Shown here: piece after piece, positions 6,873 through 13,575 of the stretch
Numbering within the stretch: the stretch's first letter is position 1
Layout of the letters: every line of letters starts with the position of its first letter
DNA from: Pedosphaera sp.
Lineage (GTDB): Bacteria; Verrucomicrobiota; Verrucomicrobiia; Limisphaerales; UBA9464
DNA length: 13,575 bases
Reading direction: 5' to 3'
Assembly: GCA_009695405.1 (NCBI GenBank)
Contig: SIAZ01000082.1
Span: 1-13,575, forward strand
Made by a program: the position numbers and the translations under genes
Notes under the pieces: model-generated
What the model was told of the DNA's origin: nothing
Seen by the model: only the letters and a program-made list of their open reading frames with translations
Database searches by the model: none

Positions 6873-7492
6873 AGCAGGGTCCATTGAAAGGAGTGTCGAG
6901 ATGCGCGTGATCTCTCTGCGAAGTAAATCGCTTGAACTTGAGCTAAATCTTCTTCTCTGCTGCCACTCAGCACTAAATAATCGTATTCCTTCCAGCAATT
7001 TACCTCGGAATTCGCCGTCTCTAGTCGTCGGGTCAATGACTCCTCGGTATCGGCATCACGACCTCTTAATCGATTCTCAAGTTCGCCCCGAGTAGCCGGG
7101 GTAATAAATAAAGTGACCAAACTTCCAACCAACTGTGGATCTTGAGCAATAACAGTACGAATGGTGGCAGCACCCTGCACATCGACATTGAGAAGGACGT
7201 CAGCACCTGATTGCAAAAGTTCAGCAACTGAATCTTTCAAGATACCTTTAAAGTCACCATAAACGTCAGCGTACTCAAGAAAATCGCCTTGCTCGATGCG
7301 TTGAAGAAAAATGGCACGCGAGAGGAAATGATAATCCACACCATCTTTTTCTCCAAGCCTAGGAGCGCGACTGGTGCAGGTAATGACTCGGCAAAGGTCC
7401 GGATTATTTGCAAGCAGGCCTTGGCTCACCGTGGTTTTACCCGCCCCAGACGGTGCCGTGATTAAAAGTATAAGGCTACGATTTGAACGCAT
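6869..7492 (-). CDS. gmk: Guanylate kinase, 207 aa
   Basis: Phosphorylates GMP to GDP with ATP in the cytoplasm. The P-loop APSGAGKTT (13-21) lies near the N-terminus. The GMP-binding segment TSRAPRLGEKDGVDYHFL is intact, including the two Arg residues and the Tyr. LLNVDVQGA carries the conserved Asp, and NRLRGRDADTEESLTRRL forms the lid. The length is typical. One unusual point is the loop that normally reads like NYYGT/S; here it is YGDFKGIL, so residues usually contacting GMP are replaced by Lys and Ile. It follows yicC by 18 bases and overlaps coaC by 4, the common yicC-gmk-(rpoZ)-coaBC order without rpoZ. No Shine-Dalgarno is visible at the ATG. Confidence 0.93.
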   Translation of the reverse strand: MRSNRSLILLITAPSGAGKTTVSQGLLANNPDLCRVITCTSRAPRLGEKDGVDYHFLSRAIFLQRIEQGDFLEYADVYGDFKGILKDSVAELLQSGADVLLNVDVQGAATIRTVIAQDPQLVGSLVTLFITPATRGELENRLRGRDADTEESLTRRLETANSEVNCWKEYDYLVLSGSREEDLAQVQAIYFAERSRASRHSFQWTLL

Positions 7493-7510
7493 AATTCGGG
7501 AAAAATCGGA

Positions 7511-8395
7511 TCATTCAATATTTTGGGCCTGTTCGCGGAAACGTTCTAACTCGGTTTTGAGTCCAACGATATCAACCGCGATCCTTGCGTCATTGGCTTT
7601 AGATCCAATGGTATTAATTTCACGATTCATTTCCTGAGCAAGGAAGTCTAATTTGCGACCTACTGAATCTGTGGAACGCGTGCAGTCGGCGAATTGATCA
7701 AAATGACTTCGTAACCGAGTTACTTCCTCTGAAATATCCGAGCGATCGGCAAAAATAGCAACTTCCTTTAGTAACCGCTCGTCATCCGGTGACACACCGT
7801 CGTGGAGAGCAGAACGCACGCGTTGAAGCAGTTGTTCCCGATAGCGGATAATGACCTCAGGGGCCAAGACACTAATTCGATCTAGGCCTTCACGCATCAA
7901 CGCAATTCGGCTCTCGAGATCCAGACTCAGTGCGTCACCTTCCCTACGTCGCATGGCATCGAATGTATTTAGTGCCTGATCTAAGGCGGGTTGAACCGAA
8001 GTCCAAGCCTGTTCAGGATCAATTTCAACGGATTCGTTTTGCAGGACCCCAGGGCAACGGGCGAGAAGATCCAGTGATGGAATTGCGGCAACTCCCGTTA
8101 ATCCTAACGAAACGCCGATCGCGGTCCACTCCGCAGCATAACTTGCGGCAAGAACCCTGTTGATGCGATTACTCGCCTGCCCGGTTGGTCGGTCAAATCG
8201 GATACGCACATCGCAGCGACCGCGGGCCACTCTGCGGTTGATGATGTCTCGAATACGAGCTTCCAAGGCCTCGATTTCCGACGGAATCGATAGGCTGACC
8301 TCAGCCTGTTTTCTGTTCACACTTCGGATTTCGATGACAATCTTAGCTCCTTCTGCAGCAACTTCACCATGGCCGAAGCCGGTCATTGATTTCAT
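7511..8395 (-). CDS. yicC: YicC-family endoribonuclease, 294 aa
   Basis: A full-length YicC protein, close to the E. coli length of about 287. The N-terminal signature MKSMTGFG with EIRSVNRKQAEVSLSIP is intact, as is the C-terminal domain ending FLAQEMNREINTIGSKA and IVGLKTELERFREQ. YicC proteins form a ring-shaped endoribonuclease reported to act on small RNAs or mRNA in E. coli and Bacillus (YloC). Standing just upstream of gmk is the most conserved context for this family. It heads the long minus-strand series here. The region before its ATG (8396-8555) holds no other convincing gene and should contain the promoter, but I could not pick clear -35/-10 boxes. Confidence 0.92.
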   Translation of the reverse strand: MKSMTGFGHGEVAAEGAKIVIEIRSVNRKQAEVSLSIPSEIEALEARIRDIINRRVARGRCDVRIRFDRPTGQASNRINRVLAASYAAEWTAIGVSLGLTGVAAIPSLDLLARCPGVLQNESVEIDPEQAWTSVQPALDQALNTFDAMRRREGDALSLDLESRIALMREGLDRISVLAPEVIIRYREQLLQRVRSALHDGVSPDDERLLKEVAIFADRSDISEEVTRLRSHFDQFADCTRSTDSVGRKLDFLAQEMNREINTIGSKANDARIAVDIVGLKTELERFREQAQNIE

Positions 8396-8555
8396 GGATC
8401 AGACGATGCGTTACCACGAACAAGCGACGAAGCGGATTTTTTAGGACACCCAAGATTTCAGGGTAAAAGATCGGTAATTGCCGCCGGCAAGTTCATCGAA
8501 TTTAACTTTTTTAACCCGATGCCACCGATCAACCGCGTGTATCTCGGTCTCTGGT
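8396..8555. other. Intergenic region upstream of yicC
   Basis: Lies between the stop of the dead beta-propeller gene and the yicC start. It should hold the promoter of the yicC-to-EamA series. No strong hairpin, RNA gene or unambiguous promoter boxes were seen. A 63-codon GTG-started frame (8441-8632) crosses it but has no recognisable content. Confidence 0.4.
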
Positions 8556-9869
8556 TTATTTTCTAGGATCGTTACTTGGGCTTTGAGTGATGCAATAGAG
8601 CGTTCGATTGGATCGAAGAGACAACTGGCCACCGCTCAGAGCGGGTGTGGCGTTAAAGTCCGTCTCGTCATCACCAATCGTATTTTGAGCGAGCACCTTA
8701 AATTCCGGTTCTGCTGCAAACACAAAGACTCCATTGCGTCGACTGACGGCATAAACTCGATCGCCAGCTAAGACGACTGATGCATAAAACGGTTTACCAC
8801 CACGATCCGAGGTCGAGGCGCCTGGAAGTCTTTCTTTAAAAATTAGCGCACCGGTCTTTGCATTGATGCACGTGGCAAAGCCCGCGTCGCTGGCAAAGTA
8901 GAGTCGGCCCTTGTGAGACACCGGTGTCGGTACATAAGTACTGTTGTTGCTACTCCAAAGGAGATGGGTGGCGGTGACATCTCCCTTTCCTCCCAGACTT
9001 ACCGCTGCGGCTCCCAGCTTTGGAAAACCACCAAATGCAAAGGCGATACCGTCTGCTGTGATGACGCTGGGCGCGCTATTTCCTAGTAAACCAGTGATCG
9101 CACATCAGCGTAACTTACCGGTCTCTGGATTAATGCTCCAAAGCTCTTCAGGGACGGCTATAAGTAGGTCTGTTCGTCCCTCGTGAGTTGTAACAACGGG
9201 TGTCCCAAAGACATTGGATAAGGGAACTCCTTCCGCCCGCCATAACGAACGCCCAGTTTTTCGGTCCAACCCAATAATCGCATGACATTCCTCCGAAGCG
9301 TTTATAATTAGAACATCTCCCGCAAGAACGGGACTTGAGGCTGAACCCCATCCTTTTACGTTTGAACCGTCACCCAAATCTGTTTTTCACACTTCTTTAC
9401 CTTCGAGGTTAAAGGCTCTGGCACCGTCCCGTCCGAGATAAATATAAACAGGTTTCCCATCGCTGACGGGTGTTTGGCTGGCGTAGCCGTGTTCGCGCAA
9501 ATATCCGTCGAGTCGATCAGGGTTGGCTTCAGCAGCAATGGATCGGGTCCAGTGGATTTTACCAGTGAGACGATCAATGCAAATAAGCTAACGTTCAATA
9601 GAGGAACCTCCTCGGGTTTCGGTCCAAGTGGTGAGGAATATTCGATCGCCTGAAATAATAGGACTGGAGCTACCGGCGCCCGGTAGAGGGGTTGTCCACA
9701 GTAGATTCCGTGAGGCGCTCCATTCCGTGGGTGGAGTGGCATCGGGTGAAGTCCCGGAACCTTGCGGACCGCGAAATTGCAACCAGTCGGCCGCAAGGCT
9801 ATGGCTGACCGTTGCAAGAAAGAAGAGCCCGCTATCAAACTAATCGGTGAGGCGATGGCCTTTCTGAAT
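8556..9869 (-). pseudogene. Secreted PQQ-repeat (BamB-like) beta-propeller protein, inactivated by nonsense mutations
   Basis: One minus-strand frame keeps clear PQQ-propeller homology for about 430 codons, from a signal-peptide-like segment (GLFFLATVSHSLA, then ADWLQFRGPQGSG) to a natural-looking end (LRSNRTLYCI, TAA at 8556). Blades are seen as ICIDRLTGKIHW, GLDRKTGRSLWRAEG, SINPETGKLR and INAKTGALIFKERLPG. Three in-frame stops interrupt it: TAG at 9588-9590 between SSIER and LICID (Gln expected), TGA at 9387-9389 in GKEV*KTDLG (Trp expected), and TGA at 9105-9107 in GKLR*CAITG (Trp expected). A further TAG at 9840-9842 precedes the signal segment. No ATG, GTG or TTG starts it in frame; an ATT at 9869 sits where a start would fit. 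There is no frameshift, so inactivation looks recent. The intact protein would have been periplasmic. Confidence 0.88.
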
Positions 9870-9951
9870 TCAAAGCGCGGAACAATCCGTGGGAAGAGAA
9901 TTTGTCCAAGTGCAACTGACGACCAGAAGATTAATGCACCGGATCAAAGGA

Positions 9952-10968
9952 TTATTTCAATCCGGCAGAGTTGTACGTTCGGAACCATGCGACTGCATCA
10001 GCTAGAGCTTGGCTAGGTGGAGTTTGAGGCAACCCGAGTTCGAGGATTGCCTTGGATGGATCAAACCACATTTTGTAAGCGGCCATTCGGACTCCTGCGA
10101 GCGGCGCCTTAGGTGGCTTTTTAGTTATTTGCGACAACCATTCGTCTACGTGGGCGGCGACCAGTGCGAGGGAATGAGGAACCCGGAAACGAGGTGCGGG
10201 AATTCCAGTGATGGTGGTTAGTTCATTCAAAGCCTGCTTCATGGTCCAATTACCCTCCCGATTCCCTAAAATATATCGCTCCCCGATCCGCCCCCGTTCG
10301 GCAGCTAAAATATGCCCCTCCGCAACATCTTTCACATGCACCCAATTGAGCCCCGTATCTAGGTAGGCCGGCAAAGCCTGATTAAGAAAGTCGACAATAA
10401 TCTGCCCGGTGGGCGTTGGTTTTACATCACGTGGACCGATAGGCGCGCTGGGATTGACAATGATAACAGGAAGACCATCAGCGGCGAGGTCACGAGCAAT
10501 CACTTCGGCTCGCCATTTCGAAACTTTATACGGATTCGACATCTGTGCTTCAGAAACGGGTGTCATTTCATCTGTCGGATCGAACGAACCATCCGCAGTC
10601 ATTTGTGGCAACCCGATGCATCCCACGGTGCTAGTGTAAACGATACGCGAACACCCCGCCCGTTGAGCGGCAAGGAGGATAGATCGAGTCCCCTCAACAT
10701 TAGCTCGAAACATGGGTTGATAATTGGGCAGCCAGAGAGAGTAACTGGCGGCAACATGAAAACACCAGTCGCACCCGTGAATGGAACGAGCGAGCGAGTC
10801 GAGCGGATCAGTTAGATCACCCGTTACTGACTCGTAGTTAGCACCTACTAATCCCCGTCGATCAGCATTGGGCCTAAGCAAAGCTCGGACCTGATGTCCA
10901 CGGGCATTTAGGGAGTGAACAAGGTTGGCTCCGATGAATCCTGATGCACCGGTGACGAAGCAAAGCAT
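9952..10968 (-). CDS. hpnA: HpnA, hopanoid-associated sugar epimerase, 338 aa
   Basis: Extended short-chain dehydrogenase/NAD-sugar epimerase. It has the Rossmann glycine motif TGASGFIG (6-13), Asp51 in GDLTDP, active-site Ser113 (TSTVG), and Tyr147/Lys151 in NPYKVSK. The HpnA-type signatures VIIVNPSAPIGPRDVKPTPT, TGLNWVHVKDVAEGH, GRIGERYILG and ALADAVAWFR are all present and separate it from generic epimerases. HpnA genes are found with hopanoid clusters; the exact reaction, probably on the sugar head group, is not firmly established. It lies 32 bases after the Dabb gene and 82 bases before the dead propeller gene, all on the same strand. It is about 7 kb from hpnD/hpnK with housekeeping genes between. 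The first codon is ATG at 10968; no Shine-Dalgarno is seen. Confidence 0.9.
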   Translation of the reverse strand: MLCFVTGASGFIGANLVHSLNARGHQVRALLRPNADRRGLVGANYESVTGDLTDPLDSLARSIHGCDWCFHVAASYSLWLPNYQPMFRANVEGTRSILLAAQRAGCSRIVYTSTVGCIGLPQMTADGSFDPTDEMTPVSEAQMSNPYKVSKWRAEVIARDLAADGLPVIIVNPSAPIGPRDVKPTPTGQIIVDFLNQALPAYLDTGLNWVHVKDVAEGHILAAERGRIGERYILGNREGNWTMKQALNELTTITGIPAPRFRVPHSLALVAAHVDEWLSQITKKPPKAPLAGVRMAAYKMWFDPSKAILELGLPQTPPSQALADAVAWFRTYNSAGLK

Positions 10969-11000
10969 AGATCAAAAGCTGGGCCCCCCCAGTCACGGGG

Positions 11001-11381
11001 TTATTTGGCCCAGAAATCGATGACGAAAACGTCGGCGACCAAAGGTCTTACTAGCTTACCGAATTCTTGGTGATCGGGGTGGATCAAATAAGCATCGCGA
11101 CCCTTTTCAGAATCGAAGGTAAGTATCCAACCGTGAGTGCATCCTTTATTGAGGCCCTCAGGGCTGTTGTTTAATCCCGCCTCTAAAGTCAAAATCTGGG
11201 GAATCTTGGTCTTGAGGGCGCGGAAAGCCTCCTCTATTTTGTGGATATCTTCCTTGGAAGCGGTCTCCTTGAACTTAAATGAAACGACGTGCCGAAGATG
11301 TCCTTTGGATTTCTTAGAAGTGGCAGCCATGGCGGGTAGAGTGAGGGCGAAAAAGAGAGTGGCGAGAAAAATGAACTTCAT
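11001..11381 (-). CDS. Secreted stress-responsive A/B-barrel (Dabb) domain protein, 126 aa
   Basis: Residues 1-20 form a clean signal peptide (MKFIFLATLFFALTLPAMAA) with an Ala-x-Ala cleavage site. The mature part is one Dabb domain: LRHVVSFKFKE at the start (conserved His and FKFK strand), a helix (EDIHKIEEAFRALKTKI), TLEAGLNNSPEGLNKG, the strand GWILTFDSEKGRDAYLIHP and the conserved DHQEF. It ends VFVIDFWAK. Dabb domains form dimeric ferredoxin-like barrels; a few act as cyclases or in stress tolerance, and most are uncharacterised. Export to the periplasm or outside is unusual for the classical plant members but is known in PVC bacteria. It may be the first gene of a Dabb-hpnA unit (32-base gap). 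No specific substrate can be assigned. Confidence 0.88.
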   Translation of the reverse strand: MKFIFLATLFFALTLPAMAATSKKSKGHLRHVVSFKFKETASKEDIHKIEEAFRALKTKIPQILTLEAGLNNSPEGLNKGCTHGWILTFDSEKGRDAYLIHPDHQEFGKLVRPLVADVFVIDFWAK

Positions 11382-11517
11382 AGTGTCATCGATTAAATAG
11401 GAGAGGCACTGGATTAAACCATCCAGACGATTTTACGAAGTAGAACTTTCCACACACAAGCTCGGAACACGGCTAAGCCCTGTTCCTAACCTCAAACTAA
11501 ACACAAAAGCGGACTAG
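11382..11517. other. Intergenic region between helicase and Dabb genes
   Basis: 136 bases without a gene. It contains the hairpin at 11464-11486 and presumably the promoter of the Dabb-hpnA unit. No other structure was recognised. Confidence 0.4.
11464..11486. terminator. Strong inverted repeat downstream of the helicase gene
   Basis: GGAACA pairs with TGTTCC, then after one C-C mismatch GGC pairs with GCC around a TAA loop. It is 32 bases beyond the helicase stop on the minus strand, the right place for a terminator. Neither strand has a following T-tract, so a classical intrinsic terminator is not proven; an mRNA 3'-end stabiliser or protein site is also possible. Confidence 0.45.
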
Positions 11518-12816
11518 TTATTGATGTCTGCGTGGACGAAATGTTTCTCCTCGGCTTGCACCGCCACCGCCACCGCCACCGCCACGCTGCTGCGGTCGGG
11601 TTGGACGCCCGGAGTTTCCGCTCCGACCTCGTCCCTGACCGCCACCGCCACTTTCCCGACGGGTCTCAGAGAGAGGGGCGGCGGCGGCTGTATAGTCAAA
11701 ACCTTCAGCCCGTTTTCGGACAATACCTCGGCCGATGAAACGCTCAAGCAACCGGAGGTCATCCTGTTCGTCTGAACTGACAAAACTAATCGCATCGCCA
11801 ACCGCGTTGGCGCGTCCCGTGCGTCCGATCCGGTGCACATAATCCTCCGGCTGAGGTGGAAAATCAAAGTTCACCACGTGCGATATCCCATCAACATCAA
11901 TGCCTCGTGCTGCAATGTCAGTGGCCACCAAAACACGAACTGTCCCGTTCTTAAAGTCAGCTAAAGCCCGCAACCGTTGATTCTGCGAGCGGTTTGAATG
12001 CAGTGTTGCCGTTTTAATTCCAGATTGCTCCAAACGCCGTGCTAATCGATCAGCACTGTGTTTCATTCGCGAAAAAACCAAGACCATTTCCAACCCTGGA
12101 TTCTGAAGCATGTGGATCAAGAGAGCTGGCTTCAGAAGTTTTGGAACCTCATAGACAAACTGGGTGACTGTCTCCGCAGGATTAGCGCGACGACCGATCT
12201 GAACTATTTTCGGGGATTGTTGAAATTCGCGAGTAACTGCCTCGATATCCTTGGATAGAGTCGCCGAGAAAAGAAGGGTCTGCCGACGACGAGGAAGTTC
12301 ATGGACCACTTGTCGAATTGCCGGAAGAAAGCCCATATCCAGCATGCGATCAGCTTCGTCAAGAATCAGATATTGTAGACCAGAAAAGTTGCCGTAGCGA
12401 CGCCCCATAAGGTCAATCAATCGGCCTGGAGTGGCGATCAGAATGTCAACCCCGCGACGGAGAGCATCAATTTGCGGACGCTCTCCGACACCCCCAAAGA
12501 CGGTTGCGACCGAAATTTGCAGATGTTTAGCGTATGCTCGGACGTTCTCATCAATCTGAACCACCAATTCCCGAGTCGGAGCGAGAATAAGAGTGCGAAC
12601 TTGACCGGGGCCTGTCCTACCGAATGCGAGTTTGGAAAGGATCGGCAGGGTGAATGCCGCCGTCTTTCCTGTTCCCGTCTGGGCGATCCCGATGAGATCG
12701 TTACCCGCTAAAATAAGGGGAATTGCCGCCAACTGAATAGGGGTAGGTTCCGTATATCCAGCGTCTTGGACCGCTTGATACACCCGAGTGTCGAGTGAGA
12801 GTTCTCTAAATGCCAT
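11518..12816 (-). CDS. rhlE: RhlE-type DEAD-box RNA helicase with Gly/Arg-rich tail, 432 aa
   Basis: ATP-dependent RNA helicase with every core motif. Q motif GYTEPTPIQ, Walker A AQTGTGKT (45-52), PTRELVVQI, TPGRL, DEAD box ILDEADRMLDMGF (DEAD 153-156), SAT (184-186), VLVFSRMKHSADRLARRLE, TATLHSNRSQNQR, ATDIAARGIDV and HRIGRTGRA (328-337) appear in order. DEADRMLDMGF and the domain arrangement resemble RhlE more than DbpA or CsdA. Residues from about 388 are a low-complexity Gly/Arg/Gln tail including eight consecutive Gly and ending RPRRHQ, likely for non-specific RNA binding. I chose the ATG at 12816 (MAFRELSLDT), the usual family start; the frame stays open upstream to 12948 but that part is not family-like. 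Such helicases act in ribosome assembly and RNA decay and are often cold-induced. Confidence 0.9.
   Translation of the reverse strand: MAFRELSLDTRVYQAVQDAGYTEPTPIQLAAIPLILAGNDLIGIAQTGTGKTAAFTLPILSKLAFGRTGPGQVRTLILAPTRELVVQIDENVRAYAKHLQISVATVFGGVGERPQIDALRRGVDILIATPGRLIDLMGRRYGNFSGLQYLILDEADRMLDMGFLPAIRQVVHELPRRRQTLLFSATLSKDIEAVTREFQQSPKIVQIGRRANPAETVTQFVYEVPKLLKPALLIHMLQNPGLEMVLVFSRMKHSADRLARRLEQSGIKTATLHSNRSQNQRLRALADFKNGTVRVLVATDIAARGIDVDGISHVVNFDFPPQPEDYVHRIGRTGRANAVGDAISFVSSDEQDDLRLLERFIGRGIVRKRAEGFDYTAAAAPLSETRRESGGGGQGRGRSGNSGRPTRPQQRGGGGGGGGASRGETFRPRRHQ
11559..11586 (+). repeat. Hexanucleotide (CCGCCA)n tract in the helicase tail
   Basis: About four perfect copies of CCGCCA, seen on the plus strand, encode the run of glycines in the helicase C-terminus. 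Gain or loss of a unit keeps the frame, so the glycine run can vary in length without breaking the gene. Confidence 0.8.
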
Positions 12817-12948
12817 TTTGAGAGAAAACAATAGATTGTTTCGGTGATTGGGTCGAGCAGCGATGCTGTAAAGGAGGAAAGGATTGGGAGGACAACTCGG
12901 GGCGATAAGGTTGGGTTCGACCGATTTGAGCGAACCCAAGGGCATCAA
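12817..12948 (-). promoter_or_regulatory. Leader region of the helicase gene with a 9-bp hairpin
   Basis: Between the chosen helicase start and the divergent right-edge remnant. It contains TTGGGTTCG (12911-12919) and its exact reverse complement CGAACCCAA (12931-12939) around an 11-base loop, about 95 bases upstream of the start codon. DEAD-box helicase mRNAs commonly have structured, self-regulated leaders; whether this is one, or a terminator or operator, is inference. No Shine-Dalgarno is visible before the ATG. Confidence 0.4.
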
Positions 12949-12995
12949 ATTCGGAGTCTCAGCTCAGAAGTCACTCAGAGAGTTAACTGACTTAC

Positions 12996-13460
12996 GTGAG
13001 GTCAAAGGCGGCGCGGCAAAGAGCCATGGCTTCTGTCAGAGGTTTATTTTCAGCAGCGGAAAAATTCAGTAATTACAGAGAGTGCCTATCTTTACACTTA
13101 GTTGAATTTGTAAATTCAAGTTTTCTTTCTCCTCAGAAACCTAGTCAGACTTTCTCGAAGAAGACCCAGAATTTCTGCTCAAACTTTCGGAAGAAAGTAA
13201 AAGTGGGATTCTTATCTTTCCTAAGTATTTTAATTGTTTCAGCTGAAATCCAAGATCTTCCGACAAACCGACCTCCAATCGTAGCGGCAATTTCAAATAC
13301 GACCGCCCTAGAACTTGTCGCCTTTTCAAAGACGTTGAAGGCGACCGACCCAGATTTACCGGCTCAAACTTTGGCTTTTGGACTGGCGAGCGGCCCGACA
13401 GGTTTAACCGTGAGCACTGCCGAGGTTCTTAAGGGGACTTCCAAAAACCGAGCTTTTTGA
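12996..13460 (+). pseudogene. Remnant of a secreted cadherin/He_PIG-like Ig-repeat protein
   Basis: The frame is open from 12996 (GTG) to TGA at 13458-13460. The first about 65 residues are low-quality sequence without family features. A signal-like segment follows (VGFLSFLSILIVSA, a possible GTG start at 13203 after the basic FRKK), then one Ig-like repeat: NRPPIVAAISNTTALELV and ATDPDLPAQTLAFGLASGPTGLTVS. The pattern PPxxxxIxNxT...ATDPDxPAQTLxFxLxxGPxGLTxS belongs to the He_PIG/cadherin-like repeats of large PVC surface proteins. Such repeats normally continue into a GxLsGTPT strand and further copies. Here the homology fades at VLKGTSKNRAF and a stop follows, with nothing recognisable in the next 115 bases in any frame. 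It is most simply a truncated, decaying gene; a tiny secreted one-repeat protein of 85 residues cannot be excluded. Confidence 0.6.
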
Positions 13461-13575
13461 AACGTGACGTTTGAAATTAAAATTTGGAAAAAAACCGACG
13501 GCAGTCTGCGGCTCGATGGAATGAACCGAGTGGTTCCGAGAAAGAGTGGGAAGGGTTTCGAGAGGTCTGACGAAG
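13461..13575. other. Right-edge stretch with no recognised feature
   Basis: 115 bases after the Ig-like remnant. No frame gives recognisable protein, and no hairpin or repeat was evident. It may be further decayed sequence of the same gene or a new region continuing outside the window. Confidence 0.35.

Noticed and set aside
6873..6998. A longer start for coaC
   Set aside because: It would extend 126 bases into gmk with non-family sequence; the ATG at 6872 gives the proper domain start and an ATGA overlap.
8441..8632. A 63-codon minus-strand frame between the propeller pseudogene and yicC
   Set aside because: It starts with GTG inside the end of the propeller frame, lacks a recognisable motif and has no ribosome-binding signal. 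Not supported as a gene, though it cannot be fully excluded.
9105..9590. TGA read as Trp (recoding or A-to-I editing) in the beta-propeller gene
   Set aside because: Two TGA stops do fall on expected Trp positions, but a TAG falls on an expected Gln, the start is also lost, and TGA is the normal stop of many neighbours (gmk, coaC, kinase, regulator, hpnD). No other gene here has internal TGA. Simple decay explains it.
9356..9838. A 160-codon minus-strand open frame overlapping the propeller pseudogene
   Set aside because: It runs in a different frame from the clear PQQ-repeat homology, starts with TTG and has no domain-like content; it is a shadow of the pseudogene.
9939..9965. Inverted repeat CCGGAT...ATCCGG at the end of hpnA
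   Set aside because: Six-base arms with a 15-base loop overlapping the coding end and no T-tract; too weak to call a terminator.
11514..11867. Overlapping open frames on both strands in the helicase tail, with Thr-Ala or His-Arg repeats
   Set aside because: They are other-frame readings of the Gly-rich hexanucleotide repeat and lack independent support.
12817..12948. A 44-residue N-terminal extension of the helicase
   Set aside because: The extension is not family-like, and a hairpin lies within it; MAFRELSLDT at 12816 is the usual start.

Overview
The window looks like part of a chromosome of a Verrucomicrobiota bacterium or a close PVC-group relative. This is inferred from four things: the prepilin leader type (AFTLIELLVVIAIIAILAG), a PilS/PilR-like sigma-54 two-component pair, a periplasmic PQQ-type beta-propeller gene, and the near absence of Shine-Dalgarno motifs before clear start codons. 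Almost everything between about 0.9 and 12.8 kb is on the minus strand, so transcription runs from high to low coordinates.

Left edge (1-840): the end of an ISL3-type insertion sequence (transposase C-terminus plus terminal repeat) sits inside a type IV/II prepilin gene and cuts it after residue 54. A plus-strand gene for a small membrane-anchored protein of unknown function follows.

Centre (930-8395): a tightly packed minus-strand series reads yicC - gmk - coaC - sensor kinase - NtrC-type regulator - small basic membrane protein - hpnD - hpnK - EamA-type half transporter. Several neighbours overlap by 4 bases (ATGA or GTGA) or 11 bases, so this is very probably one operon. HpnD (presqualene diphosphate synthase) and HpnK (hopanoid-associated deacetylase) are hopanoid lipid enzymes. 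A two-component system and an unnamed membrane protein translationally coupled to them is the most interesting arrangement in the window.

Right part (8556-13575): a secreted PQQ-repeat beta-propeller gene is dead. It keeps one frame over about 430 codons but carries three clear in-frame stops, at two expected Trp codons and one expected Gln codon, and has no normal start. Above it are hpnA (hopanoid-associated sugar epimerase), a secreted Dabb-domain protein and an RhlE-type DEAD-box RNA helicase with a glycine-rich tail and a hairpin in its leader. The right edge holds a plus-strand remnant of a cadherin/He_PIG-like surface protein.

The window thus mixes a conserved housekeeping and hopanoid core with three decaying surface or secretion genes (prepilin, beta-propeller, Ig-like fragment). 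No tRNA, rRNA or CRISPR array was seen.
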